In this document: positions 37,727-52,612 of the stretch, piece by piece
Layout of the letters: the number at the start of each line of letters is the position of its first letter
Numbering within the stretch: the stretch's first letter is position 1
NCBI GenBank assembly: GCA_020284085.1
Contig: JACEVL010000129.1
Span: 424,501-488,500 of the forward strand
Source of the DNA: Aporrectodea caliginosa
Lineage: Eukaryota > Annelida > Clitellata > Crassiclitellata > Lumbricidae
Length of the DNA stretch: 64,000 nucleotides
Direction of reading: 5' to 3'
Notes under the pieces: generated by a model
Database searches by the model: none
Told to the model about the DNA's origin: nothing
The model's input: only the letters and a program-made list of their open reading frames with translations
Position numbers and translations under genes: made by a program

Positions 37727-40700
37727 CTACAACAAACCGTCCCTTGTCATAATCGCATGCTGGAAATAACCGAAGAGTTACCTGTAAACCAGGCGAAGGT
37801 CATCCACGTACAAAAGTCACATTCATGGATCCGCAAATCCATCTATTCATCCATCCATTCGTCCCTCCGTCCATCCATTCTTCCATCCATCCATCTATCC
37901 ATCCTTACACTCGTCCGTCTCTCCGTTCCTTCATTCATCCATACCTCCATCCATTCGTCCGTCTGTCTGTCCCTCAGTCCGTCCATTCATCCATAAGTCT
38001 ATCCATCCATCCTTCCAACCATCCATCCATCCATACATCCACCCGTCAACTTGCCTGAACCCATCCAACCATTCATACCTCATCCGCCCATTTTGATATC
38101 GAAGAAATATTATGGAGAGACTACCTTCCAGTGGATCCACTTCGAACCAAGGTCGTTGTTGTAAAACGGAATATACTGGAAGGAGGTGAGGACGTTTTGC
38201 ACCTGTCCAGATACCGTATGGGGAAGAAGTTTGAAGAGGCTCATTGGCTGACGAAGTTCGAATTTCTGACTCCAGTAAAATATCTGAAACGATTTTTAAG
38301 TATAGCAAATTATCTTTTACGTCCGCTTATGCATGCTTTAAGCTTTTTTAATTTCATTTTTTAACATTGAACTCCATTTCATGGACTTCTTCACGTATGA
38401 CGGATGCCAGATAGTCTAGTCGTTAACATACTGGAATGTAAATAGAGAGATCAGAGTCCAAATTCTCATTAGGGCGGAAGTGCTTCAAGATTTCTCTTCC
38501 AATTGCAATCTTTAGCGAACTTGGTTATGAAATGAATACACTGACATTTATATTCATTTCCTATTCTCGAGTACAAATACAAAGTACTAGGCTACATATC
38601 TGCTATTCATTTAAATTTACACTGTCCGTAGAAGATTAGGAGACGAGGCAGCAACCGGGCTATCCATTCTTATTTGTCATTCTTATTTGTCGAGGCTGTG
38701 AAAAATGAATTCACTAACACTTCACAGCAATTATAATAATTATTATTACAAAAGTTTTTAACGCGCGAAAGGTCACAGCTGTGTGAATCAGAGGCGTGGA
38801 AATGCGAATCTAAAAATTTACAGGGTCTTTTTGTAATGTATGGATTACAAACGTTGTTGTAGGAAAGAACCGAGTCCGAGAAATGCGACGCTGCTTTTGA
38901 AACTATATTTTAATGTTAGCTATAAAATATTATTAATCAGATATACATGTAGATGACATCTGATATATAATATATATATATATATATACGAGTATATTTA
39001 ATAGGAATAAGTATATTTCTATAAATCTAAAAATTAATTACATATATAAATCTTGTATGTCATGCTCATTATACCTAGGGATAATTCATCTACGTTCTAC
39101 AGGCTCCTTAAGACTTACTTGTATCACCGTGGCTGGACTGGGAGCGCCTCTGAATAGGCTTCTTGAAGGGGCGCTATATAAATTCCTGAAATGAATGAAT
39201 GAATGATATATAGGCCTCATGTTTGAATCACAGAGATTTAACTATAGCTCTATAGAAAACACAGGTGACTAATTAGACTGATTAGACTGCAGAGGCCCAT
39301 GCAGAAGATGACACGCATTCACACTTGGATCTAATAAATCTACTGTTACACTGGCATTAAATTTTCAAGGTTCAACAATAGGCTGCAGATTGGACTATAG
39401 GTCTAGGTTTGTGCTTCCACGTGTGCATGCAATTTCTGAAGCGCTATATAAAAGCCAGGCTCATGTCATACACGTCCACCAATTCAAATTTTTGGGTAAA
39501 CACGTCCATCTATTCATCCATCATTTATCCATCCGTCCGTTCATCCATCCACACACATGCACTCAACCACTGACCCACATACATTGACCTATCCGCCTAT
39601 CCACCAATTCACTGGCCTGGAAACATCCACCTATCCATCCATCGATCCATCTTTCGATCCATCAAGCCATCGATCCATCCATCCGTCAATCCATCCATCC
39701 ATTCGCTCGTCCATCCAACCATTCGTCCATCCATTTATTCATCAATCCATCCATCCATCCATCCATCCAACCAGCCAGCCAGCCATCCAGCCATCTTTCC
39801 ATCCAACTTGCCTGAACCCATCCAATCAGTCACACATCATCCGCCCATCCGCTTGCAAAGTGTAACAATGAACAATGCCTACTTGAGTGTAACTGGCTGA
39901 GTTGCATTGATGCAGTTCGACGTTGCTACTGAAGTCCAAACAGAGTACTTGCTGTTTAGTCTTGAGCTATACAAACGAAACGGTGTATCTATATCAGCAT
40001 ACAATATCAGACAGTTCTTTGCCTCATCATAAACTCGTTAGCAAATGCTGCATCCTGGTGTTTATGAAGATAGGCAGTTGCTAGAATTTTTAACCACAAT
40101 TTAACATAAAGCGACCATCAATTGATTCCGTATAATACATTGCGGTAATAGGCCTAACAGTATTGTGAAAGTCTATAGAATAGATTAGATTGCATTAGAT
40201 TGGAAGTTGATTGCCTGGCTCAGAAGAAATGGACGATGGCGTGTAGACTTAGAACAGCAATAGAGGTAAAGTGAGGAGAAGGAGGAATTGGTAGTTAAGA
40301 TACGACTTGTGGAAGAGAAGTGTTTTCAGACTAGATGTAAATGTATAATTGTATATTTTTTTGCAAAGCAACCGTGTGGCCTCGAGCCTGCTCATTCTTC
40401 AATGAATTGATCCGGTGAGATCCTTCGCCACCTCGACCCGTTTGAATAGGCGCCACGCCATTTAAGATTATACACCTTCATACACAGACTATCATTTCGA
40501 GAGAAACAGTTGGACCATTACTAACACTGCCCCACGCGAAACTGTCTTTGTCGGGAATTCCCAGCTCAGGAAAGACGTTCTGTAGAAACCAGGAGAAGTT
40601 GTACATTGCTCTCGCTTTCACTTTCATTCTCTCCTCTAAATTTCCAGGATCCACGGGCTGTTAAAGCGAACAGATGAAACAACGAATTAATACAATGCCA

Positions 40701-43700
40701 GTCTTTCTACAGATAACAATAGATTCTTAAATTATCTAGAATCTTTGTGAGATTCAAATGACTGTTCGGATACATACATTTGGACAAGGTAGTCTATTGG
40801 TTAGATCGTTCGATAGTAACACATACAGCATGGGTTCGAACCGTCACTGTATAGGACCATGAGGACGTTTTCACTCACAATTGCTCAGCGCCATCGACTA
40901 ATTCTTGGTCACCAGATCGTCGCTTTTAATGAATGCACAATAGTCGACCTACTAATAATAATATTATTTGATGAGCAAATAAACAGATATTTTTTCTTGC
41001 TCTGCATACATTTGAAATCGGATAATACTCGCAGGACTAGGCTTTATAATCTTCAAAAATACAAGTTACTAATATTAACAATTTAATAGGCCTATAACTA
41101 AATCAAATTATAATTTGAAACAATAGGCCTATAATCCAATTTCAGTCTACCTCAGTCTATTTCAGTTTAATGATTTCTGATTCTGCCTATACGTACGAAT
41201 TATAAATACCACGCAATAGTCGATTGATAAAAGCAAACCTGCACACATCAAACAGATATTAAATAGACATAAAAACATTTCCTATTTAATTAAGATCAAA
41301 TTCAATAATTTAATTACCACTGGCCCTGCTAACTTACGATTAAGGTGGGAAAATACTGGTAGAAGTAGGGTTTGTATTCGTCAAACCAGACTTCGACGAC
41401 ACGTTTGTAGTTTCTCTGGATCAGAGACGAGAAACTATCACGATAGGCTCTCGAGTGTGCGCCCTCCAAATGAGCAACTCGCGAACATGGAACGGACAAT
41501 ACCTGACCTCCGAATAACCATACCTACAATGAATAACGACAACGCTCTCGAGTGACTATACTTCTATAGAATAACCATACCCACAATGATTAACCATACA
41601 ACCATAGAATAACCATGTCTAAAATGAATAACCATACCTTCCTAGAATTATGTTAACTTCTTAGAATAACCATGTCTCAATAGAATCACATTACCTCAAT
41701 AGAATAATCATACCTCGTAATCGTAAGCGTAATCAGACATTTATAAAGTGCCACTCAACAATTAAGAGGCGCTCCAAATCCAAGTCAGTGCTATCAATAA
41801 CAAATAAAAATGGACTTCAGGCGTTTCCGGAAGAGGGGAAGACAAAGACTGAGAAAATCAAGACGTAATTCTTGCGGAAGACGGTTCCAACTAGAGGGAC
41901 CGACATAAGCAGAACTTCTAGATTGAGCAGTAGCCCCGCGCATGCAGGAAACAACCAGATAGCCTCTGGCGGTCGAGAGGAGATTGGAGCGACCAGGGAG
42001 TGAAGAGACTGAGCTACTCCTTACGCCAACTCCATCTCAGCCGCCACTCACTCCCACTGCACGCTATCACGACTTTGGTCCATACGTTGATCTGCGTCAG
42101 GATTGACTATGGGAATGCTGTCTACATTGCTCTCTCCTTTACAAATACATCTAAGCTTCAGGCCATCCTAAACACTGTCTCCCGCCACATAGGGTATTGC
42201 AAAGTTTGACCATTATCTCCTACTTTATCCGTAACTCCCTTCACTGGCTCCCCATCCGCCAGCGCATCCAATTCAAGGTCTGCTTCCTCGTGCGAAACTG
42301 CCTTGCCGGCTCTGCTCCACACTATCTTAGGGCATATTGTACCCCAGGATCTTCTCTGCCCAGTCGTTCATTTTTCATTTCGCCCTTCCTTCTTTTCTTA
42401 GTTCCTTCTTCTTTTCTTCCTTCCTTCTCTTTCTTTCCTCTCTTCCTCCCTCCTTCTTTCCTTCCCTCCTTCCTTTCTTTCCTTCCTTCCTTCCTTCCTT
42501 CCTTCCCATCTTCCTTCCTTCTTTCCTGTGGGCACAACGTTGTTTTCAGAGGGCTTAGTGATATATTTCCTTTATTGAAACGTTAAGTTGACAAACCGCA
42601 ACTTAGTACAGATAGATAGAAAGAAAAACAGATGACTAATAGTCATGACAAGCTTACCCTGATCGAGAGATCAATGTTCTCTCCGCCCCAGAATTCCATT
42701 CCTTCATCGAGTTCTCCGATCTCCTGAAAGAATCGACGATCAATGGCCGCATAGGCGCCAATGATCACTTTCGTTCTAACAGACAAAGGCATAAAACGAA
42801 ATAAATAAAATTAACGAGTAAACAAATCAAACGAATGCACAATCTACAGATTGTGAGATAGTGTTTGAGGTCTATGCAATAATGCCTTGGGACTATGAGA
42901 GATTGTGCTTGAGATCTATGAGATAGTGTTTGGGATCTATGAGATAGTGTTTGAGATATTTATGACATAATGTTTTGGGTCTATTTGATTGTATTTGTGA
43001 TATTTATAAGATAGTATTTTGGGTCTAAGAGATTATATTTGGGGTCTGTATGAGATAGTGTTTGTGATGAGACAGTGATTGGGGTCTATGAGAGAGTGTT
43101 TGGGGTCCATGAGGTAGTGTTTGCGATATTTATGATATAATGTCTAGGGTTTATGAGATAGTCTTTGCAGTCTACGAGAGAGTGTTTGGGATATTTATGA
43201 GACAGTGTTTGGGGTCTACAACACAGTTTTTGGAATCCATGGAAGAATATCTCATCGGTCTGTTTCGTATTGATTGTCCCCCATATCCTGTCTTCGGGTC
43301 TCCTCGTGGATTTCGACGGGTTCTCTCTGATAGACTTAGATATAGAGGAAGATGTAGGCTTTGGAATGTGGTTTGCTCTATCAATTTATTTCTTGTGCAT
43401 TATGATAACGGAACCAGTTTCGAGCTTAGATCATGTTATCATAGTATTTGAGGTCTGGGAGATGGTGTTTGGGGTCTAGAACATTACGGCGTGGGTGGGC
43501 GACATTTGCAGTTTGGCTAAGGTGAATAAGTGCTCACTTTGTCACACAGTTTTCTAGGAAAGAAAGAGGAAGGGATAGACAAAGAGGGAAACAGATTGAG
43601 AGAAGGAAATAACGATAGAGTGAGAAGCAGAAGGGGTTTCCTCTTAACGTTAGGACCTACCTAAGAGGATCAGTGGCACTTCTATTCGCTTCTTCTTGCT

Positions 43701-44992
43701 TTGGTAGCGGCTGCCATCCAAACGTCAGTCTCCAGTCAAAGTACACGATCCAGTTTGATCCACCTCGCTTGTAATTCCAGACACCAGCTTCAACGACGAC
43801 ACGAGATATATGATAATGACACATTCTTAAATGTAATGCAATGCAATGCAATGTGATGCAACATGTAAGTGGACTGATTTTCTGATTTTCTTAAAATTGA
43901 CCTGATTACGGTTTGGTTGATGTTTTATGCAGTAGCATTGGCGCTATGGACGTTTCAAATTAGCCATAGTATAATTATTTTATTGGATTCAAACATTTAT
44001 AGCGAGTCTCTAGTAGGGTAAACCGCTCAGAAGCGCTCCCAGTACGCAAGGCCACGAGAGAAGAAAATTAATAGGTTTTGAGAAAAGTAAAGGAGGAGTG
44101 TTCACCAGCTAGAATCGTAGTCGTAATCCTAATCGTAATCTTCAAAACTTCTATAAAGTGCCACTCGAAAACCAGGTGCCGGGCACCAGCTTATTCACGA
44201 GCGCTGATTTTGAGAGCTAGTACATAATAATAGAAGTAATATGATGTTACATTAAGCAACATGGAACAGGAACAGGTTTCCATGCAACCTGCCACACGAA
44301 AAATCTTCTTCTCCTTTCTATGAATCTGTTTCGCTAGCGATTGAAGACCGTTCAATTCGATCGTGCACGTCTTGTATTTTCAGCAGGGCAGCAGCTCTGA
44401 TGACTTTTCTTGAATAGGCGCTATCTAAATGAGCACTTACAAATTACAAGGTTCTCAGCGATGACTCAAGTTACACCGAAATGCAATGTAGTGTAATGTG
44501 GTATGGTGCAGAAAAAATATAAATAAAGAAATAAAAATTCAATAGCGCTCATCGGATATAATTCTGTCTCTTAAGATACTTACTATTGCGCATTGGGAAT
44601 GAGCATAAATCTTTCGCTACTGTAATTGTTGTGTCTGTCAAGGATAATTATTAAGTTATAAATACTTTTAGATTACATGTAAATGGGACGTACATTTCCA
44701 TTAGTAGGCCTACAGCTTAAGTTTCTGCTGTTTGGCTTTAATTTTCGTGGCTGTTGTGGCCTATGCATACCACGTGCAAAATAAATTAGACATAGGCCTA
44801 CTTGTTTTCTCCATCCAATCAATGAAGCTATGAGCCAATGTTGTTCTGTTTTTCTTTATCTCGTATAGCAGCGGCTCCAGCCTATAGTAAAACAAATATA
44901 AAAGTCAGGTTACAAGTACTATTACAATTACATCGGCCTATCAATGTGCACGCCTTTTAGTGTGCACATCGATCCATGGCTATGATAACTTT

Positions 44993-45024
<32 letters not shown>

Positions 45025-46969
45025 CTTCTTCTTCTTCTTCTTCTTCTTCTTCTTCTTCTTCTTCTTCTTTTGTGTTCGATCTTTGAGACAGTTTAATGCA
45101 GACATCATATTGTAGAGACCGATGGCATATCGATATCTCCGGACGGTTAAAGCTGCGAAGACGATTTTTTGTGTACGTATAAAACCTTTTCTCTAAAATT
45201 ATCGCAGTTTCCACGAGCACTTATGCCACGTTGACACGTTTATTTTCGAAGCAACTGCTGCGCCGTGCGTGCTTTTTCACTGTCGATTTAACCCTGCAGA
45301 ATCATAAATGTCAAATAAAATGTATATATTTTTATACAGCGATCGTTTATGGCCTCGACCCTCCTCGTTTTTAATGACTTGATCGGGTGAGATCCTTCAC
45401 CACCACTTCCTATTTAAATGGGCGTCACGCCATTTAATGACCCCCGTGTACGGACCGTGCTATAGTCAGAGATTTAAATCTCTGAAATAAGCCACCGTCA
45501 ATATTTAACCGCTATCCGCATTCCTCAGAGCTTATCATTTTATGGCGATCGATCGAACTCCTTGGTCGATCGCCTAGCAAAGGTCTGGTCGATCGGTAAA
45601 TCGATCGCGCTCGATGAGTTAGACTCCAAGAGGAACCTGGAGCCAGACAATTATTTTATTTATCTAATTTACATTACTTGTGAAATTTCAGGCTAGGTTC
45701 GATACAACATTGCATAGACTAGCAGAGAAGGTCTATCGACGGTTAATAAGCCTATCGTTTTGTTGCGTATACTATAGCAGTTAATGGACAGCCATATTGG
45801 GGCGCGGTGGTGTAGGGGTATGTTCGGTGCCTTGCAGCCGGAGGGTTGCGGGTTCGAATCCACCTCAAGCCGCCGCGTAGGGACCCTGAGCAAGTCCTTC
45901 ACTCGCAATTGCTCATGCGCTTCGGCGTGAAACTCCGATTCAGTGTCCGCCTTGTAGTCGGGAGCGCCTCTGAGTAGAAATCTTGAAGGGGCGCTATAAC
46001 AAGTGCACATACATACATACATATTATGCAGCTATACGAATACGATACGCAAAATACGCTGTACACAAAAAGGTTCCGAGGTCGATCGCGCATCGATCGC
46101 ATACTCAATCCAGCGCGATCGATTTTAAAATCGCCTTCTATTTTCAAATGAGGACCTCCTTCCGCATGTCCACGCTCTTTGACATGCGCAAGTTAATACA
46201 ACTAAATTATAGTCTAAATACATCGCAAAAGCGTAGTGAGTTGACTCGGAAGCCCTTTCAAAACGATATTTAATATTTCCGCCTATAATGCTATGCATGC
46301 TTGAGAGCACGTAAGATTAAAATCAGTAGAGATAAGTTAACATCTGTTGCGTATAATTATAAACGTGCTGTTTTCTGCTGCATTGACTTCTCTGCATTCA
46401 CGTATAGCCTGCGTTTTCAAATAGTCCTTTAAAAGCATTTATCTAAATCATCTAGATATTCACAATAATTGCAGCGCGCTTAAGAAGTACTGAACGGCGC
46501 TGTATACAGCGTCAGCATACATGTATATATATATTGTATATATATATACGTAATTGAATGGAAAAAATAAATTTATATGCACGATTATATTATGTTAAAT
46601 TGAACGCTCAGCGAAAACTGAAATCACGCCTCTTCCACAAGTCCTATACTGGCTCCTCCTCCTCCTCCTCCTCCCTCCTCCTCCTCCTCCTCCTCCTCCT
46701 CCTCCTCCTCCTCGGGGTGGCGTGACGGTTGAGTGGTAAAAACAGAAAGACACGGGTTCGATACCCGTCACCCCATATGGCTGACTCAGTCTTCCATTCC
46801 CTAGGAGCAATGGTAAAACGAGCAGTAGGGCAGATGGGCGACTTGCAGACTGCCATTATAATAGTCAAATTCGACTCCTGTTAAACTTGTTATCATCTGT
46901 TACTGCTATATCATGTAATCTTACTGCGTACTTGTCAGTTTGAATTAATGAGCGATTATTATTATTATT

Positions 46970-47019
<50 letters not shown>

Positions 47020-50000
47020 ACCCCTATTCTCTCGTCGCTCCAGTTCTAAACACCATCCTCCGCAACCATATCTTCGTCTGACTGTCTGACCATTGGAGCC
47101 TGTCTGCATCTGACATTACCTTCCTATCGATTTTGTTTTGACTGTGCGCCTTTGAATAAGTTGATACCGGCGACTGACTCGGTTGACTGTTTAAAATCTA
47201 AACTCATGAAGACTCACTTATTTTCTAAGGTCTACCCTGCAAGTTGCTAGTTGATTGTGAGGCCCCCTTGTAACGGCATGGCTGCGTTACGGCGCCATAT
47301 AAATTTTCGTCATTATCCTTAAAAATGAAGTTACTTCCTTCAATTAAAATTCAAGAGCATTAATTTTACCATCCTGGCTGGACTTCCGAGTGACTGTCCA
47401 TGAATATGATCACTGCTCCCTCCGAAAGTCGTGCGCCCTTCAGTCGCGATCGAATCAGACCGACGTTCTCTGAATTCCGATAGAGTTTCACTTGTTTCGA
47501 GAACACTGTTCTGAGGTAGATTTCCAACACCTTGCCGAGGTCATCTATAAATCAGAACGTAAATGTAATTATAATCTCAAATTTGTTTGGAATCTTTTCA
47601 AGACCAACTCCTCAAATTCGTTAAGAGTTGTGTCCGTAAAATAGAACAAGTCGCTAACTATATATTCTAAATCTATGATACCTCTCTCCCTGGTCTCATA
47701 TATTCCTCTCAAACAGTATTTGATGAAAATGTATTTTTGCGCAGAGAGATTAGACAGAAGATTAGATTAAATAGTATTGCCTTAGATTACATAAGATTAG
47801 ATTAGACCAGATGATATCAGATTAAAACTTACATTAGATTAGGCAAGATCACACTAGCTTTGAATGAATGAATGAATGAATGAATGAATGAATAAATACG
47901 AAGACTACTTATTTACCTAAGCAACATTATATTATTAGTCTAGATTGGATTTGACTAGATGTTACACTATAAATAAATTTGTTTCTTCATCATCATTGCC
48001 AATCACCCACCATCATCAACCTCAGGCTCCTCTATTCTATCACCGCTCGGGCTTTCCACTCAAAACTGAAGTCTCACCTCTTTAAGAATTCATTCCCCAA
48101 TTCACCTGATCCTCCACCTTCCAATTCCCAACCTTAACAACACCCACCTTAACAGATATACTCTGCACCTCTGACCAACTGGCAATCGGACTCGGACCAC
48201 CTTCTGACAACCGTTCCAAATGACCATTTCGACAACTTCTCTGACTCTATGTGGCGCTCTTGAATAAGCAGAGGCCCTGCATTTAGCCTTAGATTGACTC
48301 TTTAGAAGTTTAGAGTTTACGATTACGATTACAGATGAATAGCATCGGCCTGTTGTACCCTATATTCTAATATAGTCAGATGAAGGCCTGTTGTACCCTT
48401 TTTGCTGCAGTCATCAATGACGATGATGTCATGTAGTAACTGGCAAGGGGTTCGTTGGATGATTGAATGGATCGTGTGAAGCAGAGAGGAAATCGTTTCC
48501 GAATCATGGAATGTAATGATGACTGACGCTCGAGGCAGATCCTCAATCGGACCGTAGGTCAGCTTAGTGCACCTGCACTCACCAATGTATATAATGTCTA
48601 GTTAGAATTTCCTGAGCAACCTACACTTCCAGTGTATTCAAAGAAATGCTAATACCGGCTTACACTACACGAACTAACATAATCATAAATCAATTAGCCT
48701 AACTGACGTAATAATTATTACAAGAACATTGTTTACTCCATAATTACATGTTGTGCTATGCCAAAAAATTAAACCAAAATCAAACCCGTATGCTGTACTA
48801 GAATTAATAATACAATGAAGAAGTACTTTCAACCAACATTAATTCGCAACTATCTGGTTTGTCAGATAGTCAGGATTTTTGAAAAGGCGCTTTATAAACG
48901 CTCGAACGTTATGTCACCGTTGAATGATCAATGGCCAACTTTAAGTGTTTTATAAATATTATATATATATATCTATATATCTATATATATAATATATAAA
49001 TCTGTTATTCACCAAATATGGCAGCACAGAAACAAGAGACAAAATGAGGATACAGCATTCTCAGGACAGTAGACCTGCCTGTACTATACTAATTAGAAAT
49101 AATATTTTTTTTAAATACGTAAACCAAATTTCCTTAATACAAATTAATGTTTGCCTTATGTGGGCATGGGAGATCACACACAAAATTTACAACGTGTTCC
49201 CATAATTGGGCCTCTTTGAAAGAGTCTTGGACTTCTTGATACCCAGCAGTCCTTGCTGTTAGGTTCCTGCGTAAAGTGCAGAATGTCCTCAACACGTCAG
49301 CTTTTAACTGAAGTTACTACAGTATTATCTATTGATCATTATTTAATTACTGAAGAGCTAAATTACTTACAGCCGCATAGTCAGCGCCGTTTCGGGCCAA
49401 GGTGTATGGATGATAGTCGTGTTACTCGTAGAGATCATTTGCACCGTTCGCATTGCCAACGGTCGACATCCACCGACTTTTCCAACGTCATCGGCAATAG
49501 CTATAGAGACCACAAAACGGCATAATGTCTGAACAGCTGTGCACCACGTTACCTCGCAGTCACAGACAGCACCAGGCCATTATAGGACGATCCTAATAGG
49601 CTGCGGTTGCGATCATCAATGTCCGCAGATGTAGGCCCATTTGTGCCTGCAACTGAGACTTAAATGGGTCATCGGGCCTTTCGGGTCACTGGCACACGTG
49701 CATGGAACAGCGAAAAGCATCCTGGAAGTATCTTCTTGCTACTGACGGTGCTATATAAATTGTGATAATTACAATTACAATCAGACCATTGTATCTTGAT
49801 AATATTGGATTAGGCCATACATACAATGCACTTGATCTTGTTTTTTGGGCCAACAGAGCTCTTGTCATTTGCAACAATTGATCTAGGTGAGGTGCTTTAT
49901 TATATCAACGTTTTCTTTTTAGCGACAGTTTATAGCCTCAATATCTATCATCATAAAAGAATTAATTAATTGCATTAACAACTGCACCATCTGGCCCGTG

Positions 50001-52336
50001 TGAATGGTGCAACACGATTTAGAAATGAAGTTTAGTGCATTGTCTTAATTTCACTGACAGTGCAATTCCTCGTTCACTGACAGCGTTCACTCAAAAACAA
50101 TACTGATGTCACGTACAATGTTGAAGGAGGGACAGGCTTTTGTTAATCACTCAGTGATTGTACGCTGCTTCATTCGGCTGCCAACAACGTATCTTGTGGT
50201 CATTGAGAAAAGACGAGGCCCAGAGATTCACGAGGCTCAGCTGGTGAAAGGATCAGTTGGATTAAACCCTCCTCCTTCTTCTTCTTCCTTTCTTTTTCCA
50301 ATGTATACGACAATCGAAATCCTTTCTCTAATCTAATACAATTAAATCCAATCTAATCCAATATTATCTAGATTAGTGTCTATAGTCTTTCTAATATATT
50401 CTAGTATAGCCTGATCTAACCTAATTAAGTCCAAACAAGATATTTATATAGCGCCATACACGGACCTTCTTGAAGAGTTGCCTGTATTAAGTAAGTAAGT
50501 AAGAATATCCTTTAATAAACCAATTGCTAACCGCATTTTGGTGTACACACACATCATAGTAGTCACAATAAATCTAAATTAGCCAGTCTATCTTATTCAA
50601 GTCCTATAAATCATTCTAGTGATGTAGGTTCTTCGCATCAGGCTATCAGCGGGAGGAATGACACGATCATGGGCCCTGGGGCGGACAGAATAAAGGGAAG
50701 TTTTAACAGGAGGAAGCAAGGAATGTAGCACATGACCTTTATCGGTCAGAACAGCAGAGAAAAGACGGGAATCCGCCTTTAAGCATAACTGCTCAAAGGA
50801 CGGTGAGTCCTCAGGAAGGTAATGATAGCGAATGAGGCGACGTATCAAGGACTGAAGCCTGTTCCTTTCGCACATCCCCGCGAAACCCCACCAAACAGGC
50901 GAGGCATAAAGCATCCGTCCTAGGGTTGTGGCACGCACGACATCAAAAAGCAGCGGACCTCGCAAGCCGTGAGCGACCAGAGTCCGCAAGGCATAGAGAT
51001 TGGCGGGCCTGACAGCATATTCGGTGAATGTGGTTTTCAAATCCTAAGAAGTTGGAAATGGTGACTCCTAAAATCATCATACTAGTAACCCTAGTTAGGC
51101 CTGGGGTGACGCATGGAGTTGTTAAGTTCCCAAGGCCCGCCCTTTTGCGGCGGATCAACATTTCACTGGTTTTCTTTTTATTCAGCGTTAAGTTACATTC
51201 GCCAGCCCATCGGGAGACATTGTCCAGTTCAATAGAGACAGAAGCACTATTTGAAGAAGGAATGAGAAGATAGCAATCATCGGCGTATTTGAGGAGCCTA
51301 TTTGTGGGGTAGACAGTGCTAAACCTGGAAATAGCATTAATGAAGTTAACGGGCCCAAATCCCGATCCTGGGACAATGCTGGCGTTTATTTCAATGTATG
51401 TTGATATTGCCCCTTGGAATTTTGTGCAATGTTGACGGCCATTAAGAAAGGCAATGACCCAGTTATAGTAGATATTGTCTGGAATTGGCAGTTTCGCCAG
51501 TATGCTAGCCAGGTACTCATGCCTGACGGTGTCAAAAGCTTTTGAAAAATCTAAAGCTATTACGTGGACATACTGATTGGAATTCAGCAGCTCTGATATA
51601 TTATGAGTGAGAGCAATGAGGGCAGCCGATGTGGAACCAGTGGGCCTGAAGGCATATTGATCAGAATACATGCAATTTTGAAGGGTATTGGTTAGAATAG
51701 AGTAAAAGAAACGGCATACTATCTGCTTTTCAAGTAACCTGCACAGGATGGGTGTGATAGATATTGGTCGAAAATCTGACTCGGACGAGGGTTTGGTAAC
51801 TTTAGGCACTGGTGTAATAATGCTTTTTTTCCACTGCGGGGGGATATAAGCGAAACCAACAAACTGATTGAAGAGATAAGAAATCGGCGTTGCTAGTCCG
51901 ATGGCAGCTCCCTTCAAGAACCACCACATGATCTCATCAGGACCCACCGCAGTTTGTCCTATAGCTTCCAACATTTGAAATATTGAATATTCTTCAAAGA
52001 ACGGTTTAGTTGTATCTGTGACTGTTAGTTTGCATAGAGGAGGTGTATAGTCCCGGTCAGTGGAAATTGTTGCGTAGTGTTGGTTAAGAGACGATGCGGT
52101 GATGTTGCTATCTGCCAAAGTATGCTACCTAGAAGAAGTAGAGCGGTCCCTTAAGCTAGCTACGAACCAGCCATGGGTATGAAACCTTCAACTCATCATT
52201 CTATGGTCGCTTAAGAGAAACCATAATAATTATTGCTATGATTCATCGTCGAATTTCGAATCATTTGCAGGCTGCCATATAGTTAAATTCAATACCTGTT
52301 ATCATCTGTTACTACTCCATCTGCGTACAATAAACG

Positions 52337-52389
<53 letters not shown>

Positions 52390-52522
52390 TACTACTACTA
52401 CTACTACCACCACCACCACCACCACCACCACCACCACCACCACCACCACCACCGACCACCATCACCACCACCACCACCACCGCCACCACCACCACCACCA
52501 CCACCACCACCACCACTACTAC

Positions 52523-52612
<90 letters not shown>

